64,000 bases of DNA from Henricia sp. BOLD:AAB3569. Lineage: Eukaryota; Echinodermata; Asteroidea; Spinulosida; Echinasteridae. Location of the stretch: assembly GCA_037783545.1 (NCBI GenBank), contig JBBELK010000836.1, positions 111,694-175,693 on the forward strand, in the 5' to 3' direction. Positions within the stretch are counted from its first letter, which is position 1. The number at the start of each line of letters is the position of its first letter. Below the pieces are notes generated by a model. It was given only the letters and a program-made list of their open reading frames with translations, was not told the origin of the DNA and made no database searches. Below are positions 1 to 11,042 of this stretch, piece after piece. The translations under genes and the position numbers were made by a program.

Positions 1-64
1 TATTTTTATTTCCTAATTTAGTATTTGAATCTTTTTTCCTCGACTTCCCACAGTTCTCTTTCAG

Positions 65-3000
65 TGCAGTTCCGATCCAAACTTGATACAATGCAACAAC
101 GGCGCATGCGCGGACAGAAGCCACATGTGTCTGTACGACTTCGATCAGTACGGGTATCAGACTGGTTGCCGTGACGTCACACACTTACGTTTTTGTGGTA
201 GGTGAGCAAATTTAAGGTGCATGTCTTCAAGAAAATTATTTACATGGTTTCAATTTAGAAAGTTTCATTTATTTACATCAAGTGATGTGGCTTGCACCAA
301 ACCGATTTCACAAAGAAGCATAGACAAAAGTGTCATCATTTTTAAATTGCATGCAGACAATTTCGAGTGCAGCAACAACACCTTCAAGTGTCCCGGATCG
401 TACTGCATCCCTCTCCACCGACGCTGTGACGTCATCAAGGATTGCCCTGGAGGCGTAGACGAACTCAACTGTGGTAAGAAAATATTTGTGTTCCGTCAGA
501 AACGAGGCACCTTTGACGAAATATCTATCATTTAACATCTTGAAGATGAAGCCATCATAGATGTGAACAGGCTACCAGTAGGCCTACTCTCCATTACCAA
601 GCAACCAACCCTGGAAGATTCAAAAGCTGTCTCTTTTAATTTGTTTTCCTAGTCTGCAGGCCCACGGCGTCATGGAATGTTAAGTTATGTTGCCGTGTAA
701 CACCAGCATGAGGATGAAGAAGATGAAACATCTTGTCGTTATCCTGATATATTATTGTAAAAGTTCAGCATCTGAGCCAGATTTTAGTTCCTTAAAGTCG
801 ACGATGGTATCATTTCCTGGAATATTAAAGGTAACTTCTTTTCATGTCAATTTCACTTAGATAACTACACGTGTGTCGGCCATTACCGCTGTCGTGGCTC
901 CCGGATCTGCGTGGCGCAATCGCACGTCTGTGACGGCATTAAGCAGTGTCCAGCCGGGGATGATGAGCTCTTTTGTGGTAAAACCTCGTTTTCTTTCATA
1001 TTTAGAAGTAAAATTTATGTTGCTATACGTTCCTTTCTTTCTTACAAATCACAAACAAGTGAGTCAAATGATGACAACAATTAAACATTCGCGTTAATTA
1101 CTCCGACTTCGGCATTCCCTTCACGAGTAGCCGTTGCTTCTGTCCGATAATTCAGCTTGAATGACGATTCGAAATTTTGTCCGAAGACGGAGAGAAAAAC
1201 CTAAATGCTATGTTGGGGCACCATCGTTGAATGTGGACGGTTTGTACTCCTTATGCGAGTTATAATTTTCTTCTTCGTTTTCATCCCAAAGAAGCACGAT
1301 GTCCAGAAGGTTGCTCGTGTGCCGGTCTTTCGTACACATGCACCGGGGTGAGATGGACTCCCGAAACGGCCAATCAGATACCGAGAAATGTCCGCAAGCT
1401 GTAAGTTGACCATGCAAGAGCAGAACACTTGGGACTTGTTGAACCAAAAATACAAAACGTTTCTAGTCATAGACGCATATGACGATCCGAAGAGCTGACT
1501 GTGCGGCCTTGCCGTCGCGTCGTAGACTGTACCGTCTTGAGATGCTCTGATAGTTTTGTAACATTGCGCCATGCATATCAGAATGAAGTCACTCCGACGA
1601 TTCCTTATCCTTGCAAGATTGATTAAATAAACTTTTATGACAATTCAAATTTTTTCAGTCCAAAAGCTGAAAGATTTTCACATTTCTATAATGCAGGAAA
1701 CTCCACAATCATTTTGGGGTTAGCAGACAGCGAAGAGATACAGTGGACTACAACGTGACCGTGGAATACTCACTGTATCTACCGCTTGAGGAGTTACAAC
1801 AACTTGCTGAATTGTAAGCTGTGCTGTAGACACGTAAACACCACAGATGTCAAATCGCTTCAATGTTTAAGTCCTCCCATCAATGCAGCGCGTTGCGCCT
1901 GCCACACGCACACTGGCAATGCGCTAACAGACTGCTCCACTGACTCTTGACGCCCATTGCACAACTGTGTTCAAAACGTCTCACCGGCGTTTTATAGCAA
2001 AACATTTTATTAATGATTTAATTCATGTCATTTTCTTGTTCTTGATTGCAGAGATCTTTCTGGAAATGGTATCGACGCACTGAAACCAAGAATGTTTCAG
2101 AAGCAGAATAATGTATACAAACTGTAAGTATTAGGCAAAGGTAGAACGAGGCGTATCTGAGAGCAGCAATATTACGTTTCCAAAAAGCTGACATGTGGCA
2201 TTCTCCAAGCTTAAGGTATAATCTTGTCAAATTTTATTCCATGGTTTAACAGCGTTCTGGCGGACAATAACATCAGAAAACTTGAAAACAGAACATTCGA
2301 AGGACTCCACCGGCTGCAACGTCTGTAAGTATACCTTTTCCCGATAAGTTCAGATTTGATCCCAAGATCGATTCCGATTTAGATTTTATAACAACTAAAC
2401 ACAATTTGCCAAGAGGGCATTTCAGCCCATTATACGTCTTTTTCAAAATGTATTTCTTTTTTTACTACAGTAATTTATCCGGTAACCCGCTAGTTGAAAT
2501 AGAATCTGGAGCATTTTGGGGCGTGGTTTCACTTCCGGTTTTGTAAGTATTAGCTCTTATTCTCATAGCTTTTTCTTCACATCCACCGACAAATATTACA
2601 ATATTGAAACAAAACGCACAAACGAGCACAACAATTTAAGACGGAAATGCATTTGAGTTTGAAGAAGTATATTTTTAAAATTTTTCTTTGAGTAAATCTG
2701 TACGTCATCAGCTGCTTCTTAATTAACGTGCCATTTACGTTATGGCTAAAACAAACACATTACTGTAAAAAGTGAAAAGAATATATAGTTTTTATATAGT
2801 TTTTATATATGTTTTTGGTTTTTGTTTACAGAGATCTTGGGCAACTTGAGGTGCGCCATCTACAAGACGGCGTGTTCGAAGGACTGGATGCTTTAGAAGT
2901 GTTGTAAGTTGTCCACTTCGACGTCTTAGTTTACGACTCAGATATAAGCCTTATTATGTTACAATTATTCATACGTTCCTGTTTATGATTTTTCTTGGGC

Positions 3001-6000
3001 AGAAATGTCAGAGACAATCCACTGTCGGCGGTGGAACGAGGAGCATTCTACGGACTCGATAAAACGCAGACACTGTAAGCAGAAATATAACTTATAGTAA
3101 GCTATAAAAAGTTGAGAATGTACTTATATAGACCAATCCAAGCAGCCACCATACCAGTGCGACATTTCTCTGACGCGCGCGTACTGGCTAGTTACAGTAT
3201 TCTATTGGTCGAGGGGGTATTCAACGCGTCCGTACTATCTCCACGCATGCGTCTCAATAACGGCTTCTAAGTTAGTAGTTGGCATGGACGATACAAGGCA
3301 CTATACTTAAAATAACTTTACATAGCTATCGGTAGGCCTATTACCTTTTGGCATGGACGATTATCGTATGCATTTTACGAATTGTTGACCTTGATATTGC
3401 GCACTGTTTTCTTGACCTCGTCTTCTAGGGATATACGAGGGACACACATCATCAAGGTGGACCCCGAAATGTTTGAGGGACTTGAAAGCCTGGAGACACT
3501 GTAAGTTATGCATACAGTGCTCTCTTTGTTACTGATTTTACCCCAAGGGGTCCCCGCTATTTAGCTGTAATGTGTTTCGTCTGGTATTATCTGGGATCAT
3601 CGTGGTCCACAACGGCCTCAGTAAAAGTAACCATTGCAGAAAGATGAAAATGGTACACTGGATGATCTGGGTACGAGATGACTAGAGCACGAACGGCAGC
3701 AGATTTGAATATGACTATCATGCGTTAAGTTCACCAATGCTCGAAATTTCGGGGGTACGACTTGACCTGGGTAGTCGTACCCAGGTCAAGTCGTACCCCT
3801 GTTTTGGTCACGTGATTTGGTTTTAAAAAATACTTAAGAAAATCGGCTTACCTTTTTACAGGTACGCCGACAAGTATCTGTTCTGTTGTCTTCTGGGGGA
3901 CTCCGTTGCCACTTGCGAGGCTCCCATGGACGAACTTTCCTCCTGCGAGGATCTGATGCGGAATCCCATACTCCGGGTCTTTATCTGGATCTTGGGATTC
4001 AGCGCGTTGGTCGGTAACGCATTTGTCATCGTGTGGAGGATCCGGATCAAGGATCGGGAACAATCCCGTAAGATCCAGACGTTTCTGATCCTAAACCTTG
4101 CCGTAGCGGATCTGCTCATGGGTGTGTATATGATCACCATTGCCAGTGCCGATCTTCACTACCGCAGTGATTACATGATTCACGCAGAGGAGTGGCAGGC
4201 AAGTTGATCCATTTTTTTCTTCCCTGTCCTTGCCGCAGAATCTCTCAGAATTCGCCTGTGTAATGTATAAAAATTAAGTTTGTGTTAGCCACAAAGGCTC
4301 TCTAACGACTTGTTGAGGTCAGGTAGAGCAATCAACAATTTCTTTTAGATCAAAGTTCATACGTGAACGATTGGGGTCCACGGGAAAAAGCGATCAATTT
4401 TGAGAAATTGCATATCGTCTTTCAAAGATTATTAAGATATGTGGACAATGTCAAGTTTTTGAAAGCCACCCATTAACTCTGCCATGGCTTCTTGACCTCG
4501 AACACTATAATTAGGACTTATTTTAGCTGCCTGTGGAATTGTTTCAAAATTAGGTAATATTGTGTTTGTTATTAATTTAGTACTATTAAGTACAATCCAT
4601 AACCAGATAGGTGATGGTAATAATTATATAAAAGTTGCCGAAGCATCTCTGTTGGACATTGGTTTTGAAGGAGAAAATAAAATCCTATTGAATTTTACTG
4701 CGTCTGCAAGAAGTTTACCAAGACATTTATTTTTACTTCGAGGTATAATTCCTCACGTCCGATGACCAGTCCTGGCCCGCCGTATCCCGGCAATCATAAG
4801 CCTTTCTGTCTCTATTTTGTCCAGGAAAGCATCGTGTGCCAGATGGCAGGTTTTATCTCAGTCCTTTCCAGCGAGTCATCGGTCTTTCTCCTGGTCCTAA
4901 TTACCACTGACCGATTCCTGGGCGTCGTGTTCCCCTTCAGCCGGTGGCGACTCCACACTAAATCGGCTCGCTACGCCGTGGCCGGTCTCTGGTCCATGGC
5001 GTTCTTGCTCAGCCTCCTGCCCGTCGTGCTCAAGCCGGCCTTCGGTGATCGTTTCTACGGTCGCTCCAGTGTCTGCCTGGCTCTGCCTTTTACCCAGACC
5101 AAGCTCCCAGGCTGGGAGTACTCGGTGGTCTTGTTTCTCGGCGTGAATCTGCTGGGATTTCTCGTCATCTTCATCTGCTATTTCTTCATGTACGTCGCCA
5201 TCAAGAGGGCTTCTAAACAGGTAAACATATATCAAGTTGGTGTGCTTTCAAGCTGTTGGAGTTGACGCATAACTGGACAAACGCCGCATGGCTGTGGTGA
5301 TATTTTTGAAAAACGTCAGCTGCACAATAAACAAGTTAAACTTTAAGTCGTTGGCATCAACTTTTCAACCTCTCTATAATGGTACTTTCTATAGTACCAT
5401 ATTGGTACTATAGGTTGGTAATATTCTTTTGGTGCGGAACATTGCCAGTGATGAAGCTTCTATTTGGTACACATGTCGTCCAATGAGTGATCTTGTTAGC
5501 GCTATATACAGTGTACCAACATTTCTAATCTTAAACCGGCCTCCTGCTACTACAACTGAACTCGCCTCTTCGGTGCCTTGTTGCACCAATGACCTGCCAC
5601 CATTTTCCTCTCAAACCAACATGGTGCCGCTTACAGACGTAAGGACGGCTCCTCAAAAATGACAAGGACTGGTGTTTGTGAAGTAATGTGAAAAATGGTC
5701 TATGATACACGTTTTTCATTTTTACCAACAGTGCACAAGGAAGCGAGAGCACATGGAAGAAATCAAGATGGCGACCAAGATGGGCATCATAGTCGGCACG
5801 GATTTCTTCTGTTGGATGCCCATCATTATCATGGGTCTGCTGTCCCTGTCCGGGACGACCACCATCCCGCAGGAGATGTACGCCTGGGCGGCCGTCTTCA
5901 TGCTTCCAGTCAACTCGGCTGCCAATCCATACCTGTACACCATATCTAGTCTTGATAGGTACGGAGTACATAATAAATGGCTCTCAATGATTATTTGTAG

Positions 6001-7173
6001 CGTAGAGAGAATTAAAGGATACGTGTGTGTATACTGTGCAGTACTGGCTTCTCGATCTCTACCTGTTTTTTGGGGGTTTGCTTTTTTTTGACTGGATATG
6101 TACATTTACATGTTTACAGAAAACGCAAGAAGGCAAGAACGTCCACGTCGTCTCCAACGTGGAAGACGGAATGCACACGAGACGTCAGCCAAGACTTTGA
6201 GATGGTCAAATATGCAAAACCCGATAGTAATTCAAAAGGTATGATGCTGATCCGAATTGCGTTTCATATCCCTTGTTAATGTGACTATAAGTGTGTACGA
6301 TGTGCTGCAAAATCTTTCAAAATCAGAAAACGGTTCCTGGAACATTATTTTTATCCATTTTCTTCCACTTTCATTCTGGCCAAGCAGACAACCATTCGCT
6401 GATGTCGACTGTCATAACAGACCAGATGGAGCACCGGGTCTTGCCGCTCCTCGGTAGGCGTGGCTACTCCTTCCTCCTCAGGCAATACATAGCCGAGGTC
6501 AAAACGCCGTTGGGCGTCTCTGTCGTGTCAGCCATCGAGAATGACCTCAGGAGAGCGCTAGACTTCCTCCACAAGAGCGGCATTGCCCATGGTAGGATCG
6601 ACGAGGACTTTGTCGCCATTGACAAGGTACCAACGATTTGTCTAAGATCATGTTAACAATATGGAGCACGGAAGCGGAGGCACATATATTGGCAGTTAAA
6701 GCAAATTATGTATTTGAGATTTGACAAAATGAAATCCATGTTATATCCCCTTAAGTCACAGGAATTTGGACAGAAAAAGAAATCCCTTTCAACAAATGTA
6801 CACATTGTGATCGAAGGGGATATGCCGATTTGGAAACAAACTGGTGCATGATCCAGAGGGTCACGTACAGATAGAGTGCCTCAACAGAACGTTTAATGAG
6901 TCCTTATGCCCAGCCATTTCAATTGACGCCACTATAAAAACTACCACCGCGTCTTTACCATTATGCGAACATTAAAGAGAATCTGAACGTTTTGTTCTCA
7001 CCTAGGAGCGAAAAGAAGACAGAATAGCCTTCCTGATCATGCGGGGCGAGCCCCTTGATGGGGACGATAGCAGCGGCAGTGGGGCGTCTTCGAACGAGGA
7101 GGAGGTACCGTTACTTCGACGCGATTACCGGCAGCTGGACGAGCTTCTCGCTAGATTGAGGGGATCGCACTAG
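65..7173 (+). CDS. LDLa-LRR G-protein-coupled receptor, GRL101/relaxin-receptor-like (5' partial)
   Basis: Cell-surface leucine-rich-repeat GPCR. Exons read: 65-197, 357-473, 861-977 (LDL-receptor class A modules, the first divergent), 1292-1347 (LRR N-cap, CPEGCSC), 1731-1813, six 72-nt LRR exons (2052-2123, 2253-2324, 2471-2542, 2832-2903, 3003-3074, 3429-3500), 3862-4198 (LRR C-cap, TM1-TM2), 4825-5220 (TM3-TM5), 5732-5958 (TM6-TM7), 6120-6238, 6388-6626 and 7006-7173 (tail, stop TAG). Phases close to 807 codons plus stop. TM2 holds LNLAVADLLMG, TM3 ends in TDRF, TM7 holds NPYLYTI; the TM3-ECL2 cysteines (SIVCQMAGF, SSVCLALPF) are present. TM3 onward resembles relaxin receptors, but three or more LDLa modules fit the multi-LDLa GRL101 type better than RXFP1/2, which have one. 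The 5' end is outside the window, so no start codon or signal peptide is seen. The ligand is unknown. The tail is described separately. Confidence 0.93.
3752..3801. repeat. Perfect short hairpin in a receptor intron
   Basis: Two 21-base arms beginning GGGGTACGACTTGACC are perfect reverse complements, separated by about 6 bases, in the intron before the TM1 exon. This is probably a small foldback element or a remnant of one; no target duplication was recognised. Confidence 0.7.
4199..4824 (+). other. GC-AG intron in the receptor gene
   Basis: The exon coding TM1-TM2 ends in TGG CAG followed by GCAAGT rather than GTAAGT. The next exon starts after a normal AG at 4823-4824 and continues in phase 0 into the TM3 cysteine segment. 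The joined residues (EEWQ then ESIVC) match the relaxin-receptor pattern before TM3, which supports this junction over any nearby GT. Confidence 0.75.
6388..7173 (+). other. Kinase C-lobe-like cytoplasmic tail of the receptor (two exons)
   Basis: The last two exons (6388-6626 and 7006-7173) extend the receptor about 135 residues. The text reads like a protein-kinase C-lobe. An amphipathic stretch (LLRQYIAEVKTPLG) precedes a helix ending in ALDFLHKSGIAHGRI, which matches the usual helix E plus catalytic loop pattern (ALxYLHxxGIxHxDL). A hydrophobic strand follows (AFLIM), and after an acidic linker comes RRDYRQLDELLARLRG, like helix F with its conserved Asp. The catalytic HRD Asp is replaced (HGR), no DFG is visible and no N-lobe or ATP site is present, so it cannot be an active kinase. 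This is inference from motif shape, not a database match. Confidence 0.5.
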
Positions 7174-7479
7174 TTGACGGCGATATCTTACATTCCAAAC
7201 TCACCTTCCGATTTACTTTACTTAATTTCAAAATTATTCACATAACATCAGAACAAAACAAAATAAGGGATCGTCTGTGGTGTCACAACTCAATTTTGTG
7301 GTATTAAACAACACAGGGAGTGGCTTGTACCTGTACATATTTGTCTGTTACATAATGGGGTGAAATCAGGTCCTAAATCAGCCGGGTCTTTCTTTATGAC
7401 ACGGATGGAGCCAGGTAGTTTCAACCACGTTTAATTAAGACTTTGCAATTATTTTCTTAAAGAATGTACTATATGTAGT

Positions 7480-7485
7480 AATAAA
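7480..7485 (+). other. Candidate polyadenylation signal of the receptor gene
   Basis: AATAAA about 300 bases after the receptor stop codon, in AT-rich sequence. It is the first canonical hexamer found downstream on the coding strand. Confidence 0.4.
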
Positions 7486-7837
7486 TATATTGTAAAAACG
7501 ACTTTAAAATGTGCAATGTGCTTTACAACAAGAATATTGGATGACTGAAAATTTGATCTGTTTCAGTAATATATTGGAAAATAAAATTGTCAATGAGAAA
7601 TTGAACTTGAAGAGATGGGATGAGGTTTATAAAAGATGCCAGGAGTGTAAGAAGCTCATGTGAGAAGTGTTAGTTTTTAGAATGGTGAGCCTGCTAATGT
7701 ACATGTATAGACGTGAAGAAGCGAGAAACCAAAGTGGAATGACGAGCTGAGAGTGAAAGGTGCGATTTGCGCTTCGCTTTGGTCAGAACGCCGAATACGA
7801 CTGGGGTGATAGAAAGCGTCCACTGCAGGAGAAAGTT

Positions 7838-8165
7838 AAAGGTAGAGCACATCATTTGCAGTGACTCCGTTTTTTGTTCACAAGTTGACAGGAAAAACCT
7901 TGCTAAAAGTGTTAATAACAATGGTAACAAACACCACATGATTTTTATCTCAGTCCGAAATGATATTGTGTGTGTTTACTGAGAAATTAACAACTGATTA
8001 GAAGGTGGTTTACCATTAAACTCGACACAAAACCTATGCATGGATTTTTCAAGTTTTCAGAGGTATTACTGCACCTATGTGGCTAACATTTCTACATAAT
8101 AATCACGAGTGGAAAAAAATATGTCCCTTTTAACAGTTTACCAATCATGTACTACCTTTAACATG
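7838..8165. mobile_element. MITE, AAAGGTAG/CTACCTTT termini
   Basis: Short element with inverted ends in the intergenic stretch after the receptor. A second, longer-diverged copy with the same interior (CATTTGCARTGACCC, GGTAACA, TATTACTGCA) lies near 42050-42425, and fragments occur near 17755-17820, 59750-59880 and 62160-62310. No coding capacity. Confidence 0.55.
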
Positions 8166-8765
8166 AACAGAAACGCAAGCTGCAAGGGGAACATGACCTG
8201 ATGAATGCATTGTGATTCAGAGTTGGAAGGATAGAAGTGCACTGAGCAAAATGTTTGGTGGATATTTAAAATGTCGAAAAGTGTTGAATCTGTTCGTTTC
8301 TTTCTGAATCGAATCTCGTAATATTATTTAACATTTTCATATACGACATAACGGCAATTTGATGTTTTAGAAGGTAAGTATGTCTGCCCAGCCAAAGCCT
8401 TTCCAACATGTCTATATCGTCGTTCCGTTAAGTTAGTACAACAACAATCTTGAAAAAATATCTTTTCTAAAAAAGTTACTTTCCACTGAGCTGTGTATAG
8501 AGAGTGCATGAGAGAATGTGCTGTGTAAATATTGGTTGTGTGGTACTGGGTCAAACGCAAGAATCGGTTTTAAAAAGAAATACAGAGGGAACACAGAGAA
8601 ACTGTCTTTTGCTGTGGGGATCGTCTGATGATTTATGCAGATTTTAATGGCTTATAAAGTGCAATTCAGCTTGCTTGTTGTGCAGTGATTCTGACATTTT
8701 GAATACAGAGATAAATACAGAGATTACTGACGTCATTATGGTTGCTTTAAGGCAAGTATAGTTTC

Positions 8766-8937
8766 TCCAATAGACAGCCAAAGTGTGACGTGTTGCCATG
8801 GTAATTGGCTCTAAACATCATGGCCGTCGGAATAAGTACCATTGCAAAAACACAGGGACACGGTTCAGTGATTTTAGTGTAGAGCCATTGCCTCGGCAAC
8901 TAACAAAAGACATGTATTCACTTCGGTTGTCTATTAG
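8766..8937. mobile_element. MITE, CCAATAGACAGCC termini
   Basis: Imperfect inverted ends CCAATAGACAGCCAAAGTG and CACTTCGGTTGTCTATTAG bound about 170 bases that lack any reading frame. Only one copy was seen in the window. Confidence 0.5.
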
Positions 8938-8939
8938 TG

Positions 8940-11042
8940 TGTTGTGAAGAATGTGAAGAGAGTGGTTACTCCATCGGCTATGACTTCAAACGAAATGCCG
9001 TATCAGGAAATACCAAATATGAAAGCAATGTTTACAGTATAGCTGGTTTCAAGAAAGTGCAAAAATCTGAATCGTATTATGTACAGTGTATATAATTTAG
9101 AGATCATATTGTGCAATTTTAATTAAGTGCAATTCGGGTGCTTGATTGGTTTTGATGCGAAAACTTTTTAATTTTTTTATTTATGAATGATCCGAGGTTG
9201 GTTTTGATGGCATGTGCGCATATGCCATTTTTAAATTGATGTTCTTTTTACATACTTTTGTGAATTGTGTATACAATGTAGTTAATGTTTGAACAGACTC
9301 TTAATATTTGTGAAATTTTATCGAATGTACAGTACTAGTAAATATTTAACGAACAAAAGCAGAACAAATTTATATGTACAGGCCCCTTTGTGAATTGGGT
9401 AAACCACAAACTCTTAATGTTTGTAACATTTTAAAATTATTGTAAAGTAACAAACGAATAAGAAAATGGAACAAATTCAAAAATTGTTTAATTTGTATAA
9501 ATCTGATTCATACGTGATACTATCTTTGCAAATGTCACAAAACAAAAAAAGAAAGAACAAAACAAAATGTGTATATATATATATGTGTACTTTTCTGGTA
9601 CATGGGGCATTTTCACCAACTTTTAAAAATCTTTCATTGTGCTGGTGAAAAATTGCATATTCAAAAGGTAATTAACTGTAATTTACCAAATATTCTAAGT
9701 GCAACTGATTGGTGATAACATCATAAAAATAACCAATTGTCTTAGCGGAATATATAATTAAGTAACGATAAAGACATGCTTAAGCTTTTCGACTTGCACT
9801 CATCAGAGCAAAATGCAAAAATGGCATAGGTATGCTTATCGATATAATATAAGGCTGAAAGCGGGAATTACGTGTTCAGAATACTGCGCGCTGATTGGTC
9901 AGCTGACAACAGAAGGGAGCGCATGTGCAGTTACACCATATGTAGCGTGTGAACAAATTCTTTCTGGCGACACAACACAGGTTTAGTGAAGTGTATGTAT
10001 GTGACTTCGAGCATGTGCAGATGCATGATACTGCGTGCTCTGGCCAGTACAGTGAACTGCTTTTTGCTGTATTGTTTCGAGCACCCCAGGTGATCAAGCA
10101 AGTGTTGTCCTATAGCAGATGTGCATTCGGGCCGTGTGGCAGCTTTGCGAGCGTTCTTGCAGCCAACAAGAACGCCAACAGCCTAACCAATGTAGACGCG
10201 ATTTTGTAAAATGAAGTTATTCATTGTTAAACTTAATGAACTAACTTAATTAAAATGTTTCAGAGCGACCTTTCTGCATTTTTAAGGTACTAATAATGCC
10301 ACGAAATAACCAATAGAGGATTCCCAAATTAACCAATTTGAGACCGGTCTGCTCACTTCCGTTGCTTTAACACGAAGAGTATCTTTATCAAACCCAAAAG
10401 TGAACATATATACGCATGTGAATGCACGATCAGTCCTACATGCCACGCAGAACAGCACACGTACACACTCAGTCACTCTTGTAGCGCATGCGTACTGCAG
10501 ACTTGACAGGAAGACCCTCAGTTTCAATGCAGCAGTGCGCAGACCGGGCTAATGTGAACAGTGACATATGTATACAGACATTGAAATTTGTCAACCAGCA
10601 GTAAGATTTAAAACTAGATCCTCTTGATCACCGTTTTTTTAAGCTAAATCGCACAAATCAGATAGATGGTATGGTCCGCTGAGAGTACCATGGTCATGTA
10701 TTTTATTTTCTCTGCCAGCAATCAGAAACTGCACTGACAACTGTCTACAGTACTATAAGCCAATAAAACAAAGAGACAGTATAGAACTTTGTCTTTAGTG
10801 ATGTGATTAAACTTGTAATTCTTGAGTACGGATTTGACATACCTGAAATCCACAAAAGGTATTGTTCCAGACATTTGGCACAAATCCAACTTTTCCAGAG
10901 CAGTACAAAAAATGTTGTTTCTACCCTCAACTCTTGCATTAAACAAATAATTGCAATTAGTCAGTTACCACTCACCATTGAGCCATAAAATCCTGGCAGG
11001 GTATCATGGGCACCAGACATTAAATTCAAGATGACGACTTCG
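8940..11042. other. Intergenic sequence between the receptor and DNAAF3
   Basis: AT-rich sequence with no splice-consistent exon that I can support on either strand. It includes the expected 3' UTR of DNAAF3 just below 11043; a minus-strand AATAAA (TTTATT on the plus strand) occurs near 10700. Reading frames here are short and show no family similarity. Confidence 0.5.

Noticed and set aside
1201-1572. 123-aa open frame on the minus strand
   Set aside because: Opposite the LRR N-cap exon of the receptor (1292-1347), which has clear splice sites, the CPEGCSC motif and matching phase.
65-7173. Orthology to vertebrate RXFP1/RXFP2
   Set aside because: The 7TM part is similar, but at least three LDLa modules and the long kinase-like tail do not fit; GRL101-type is the safer label.
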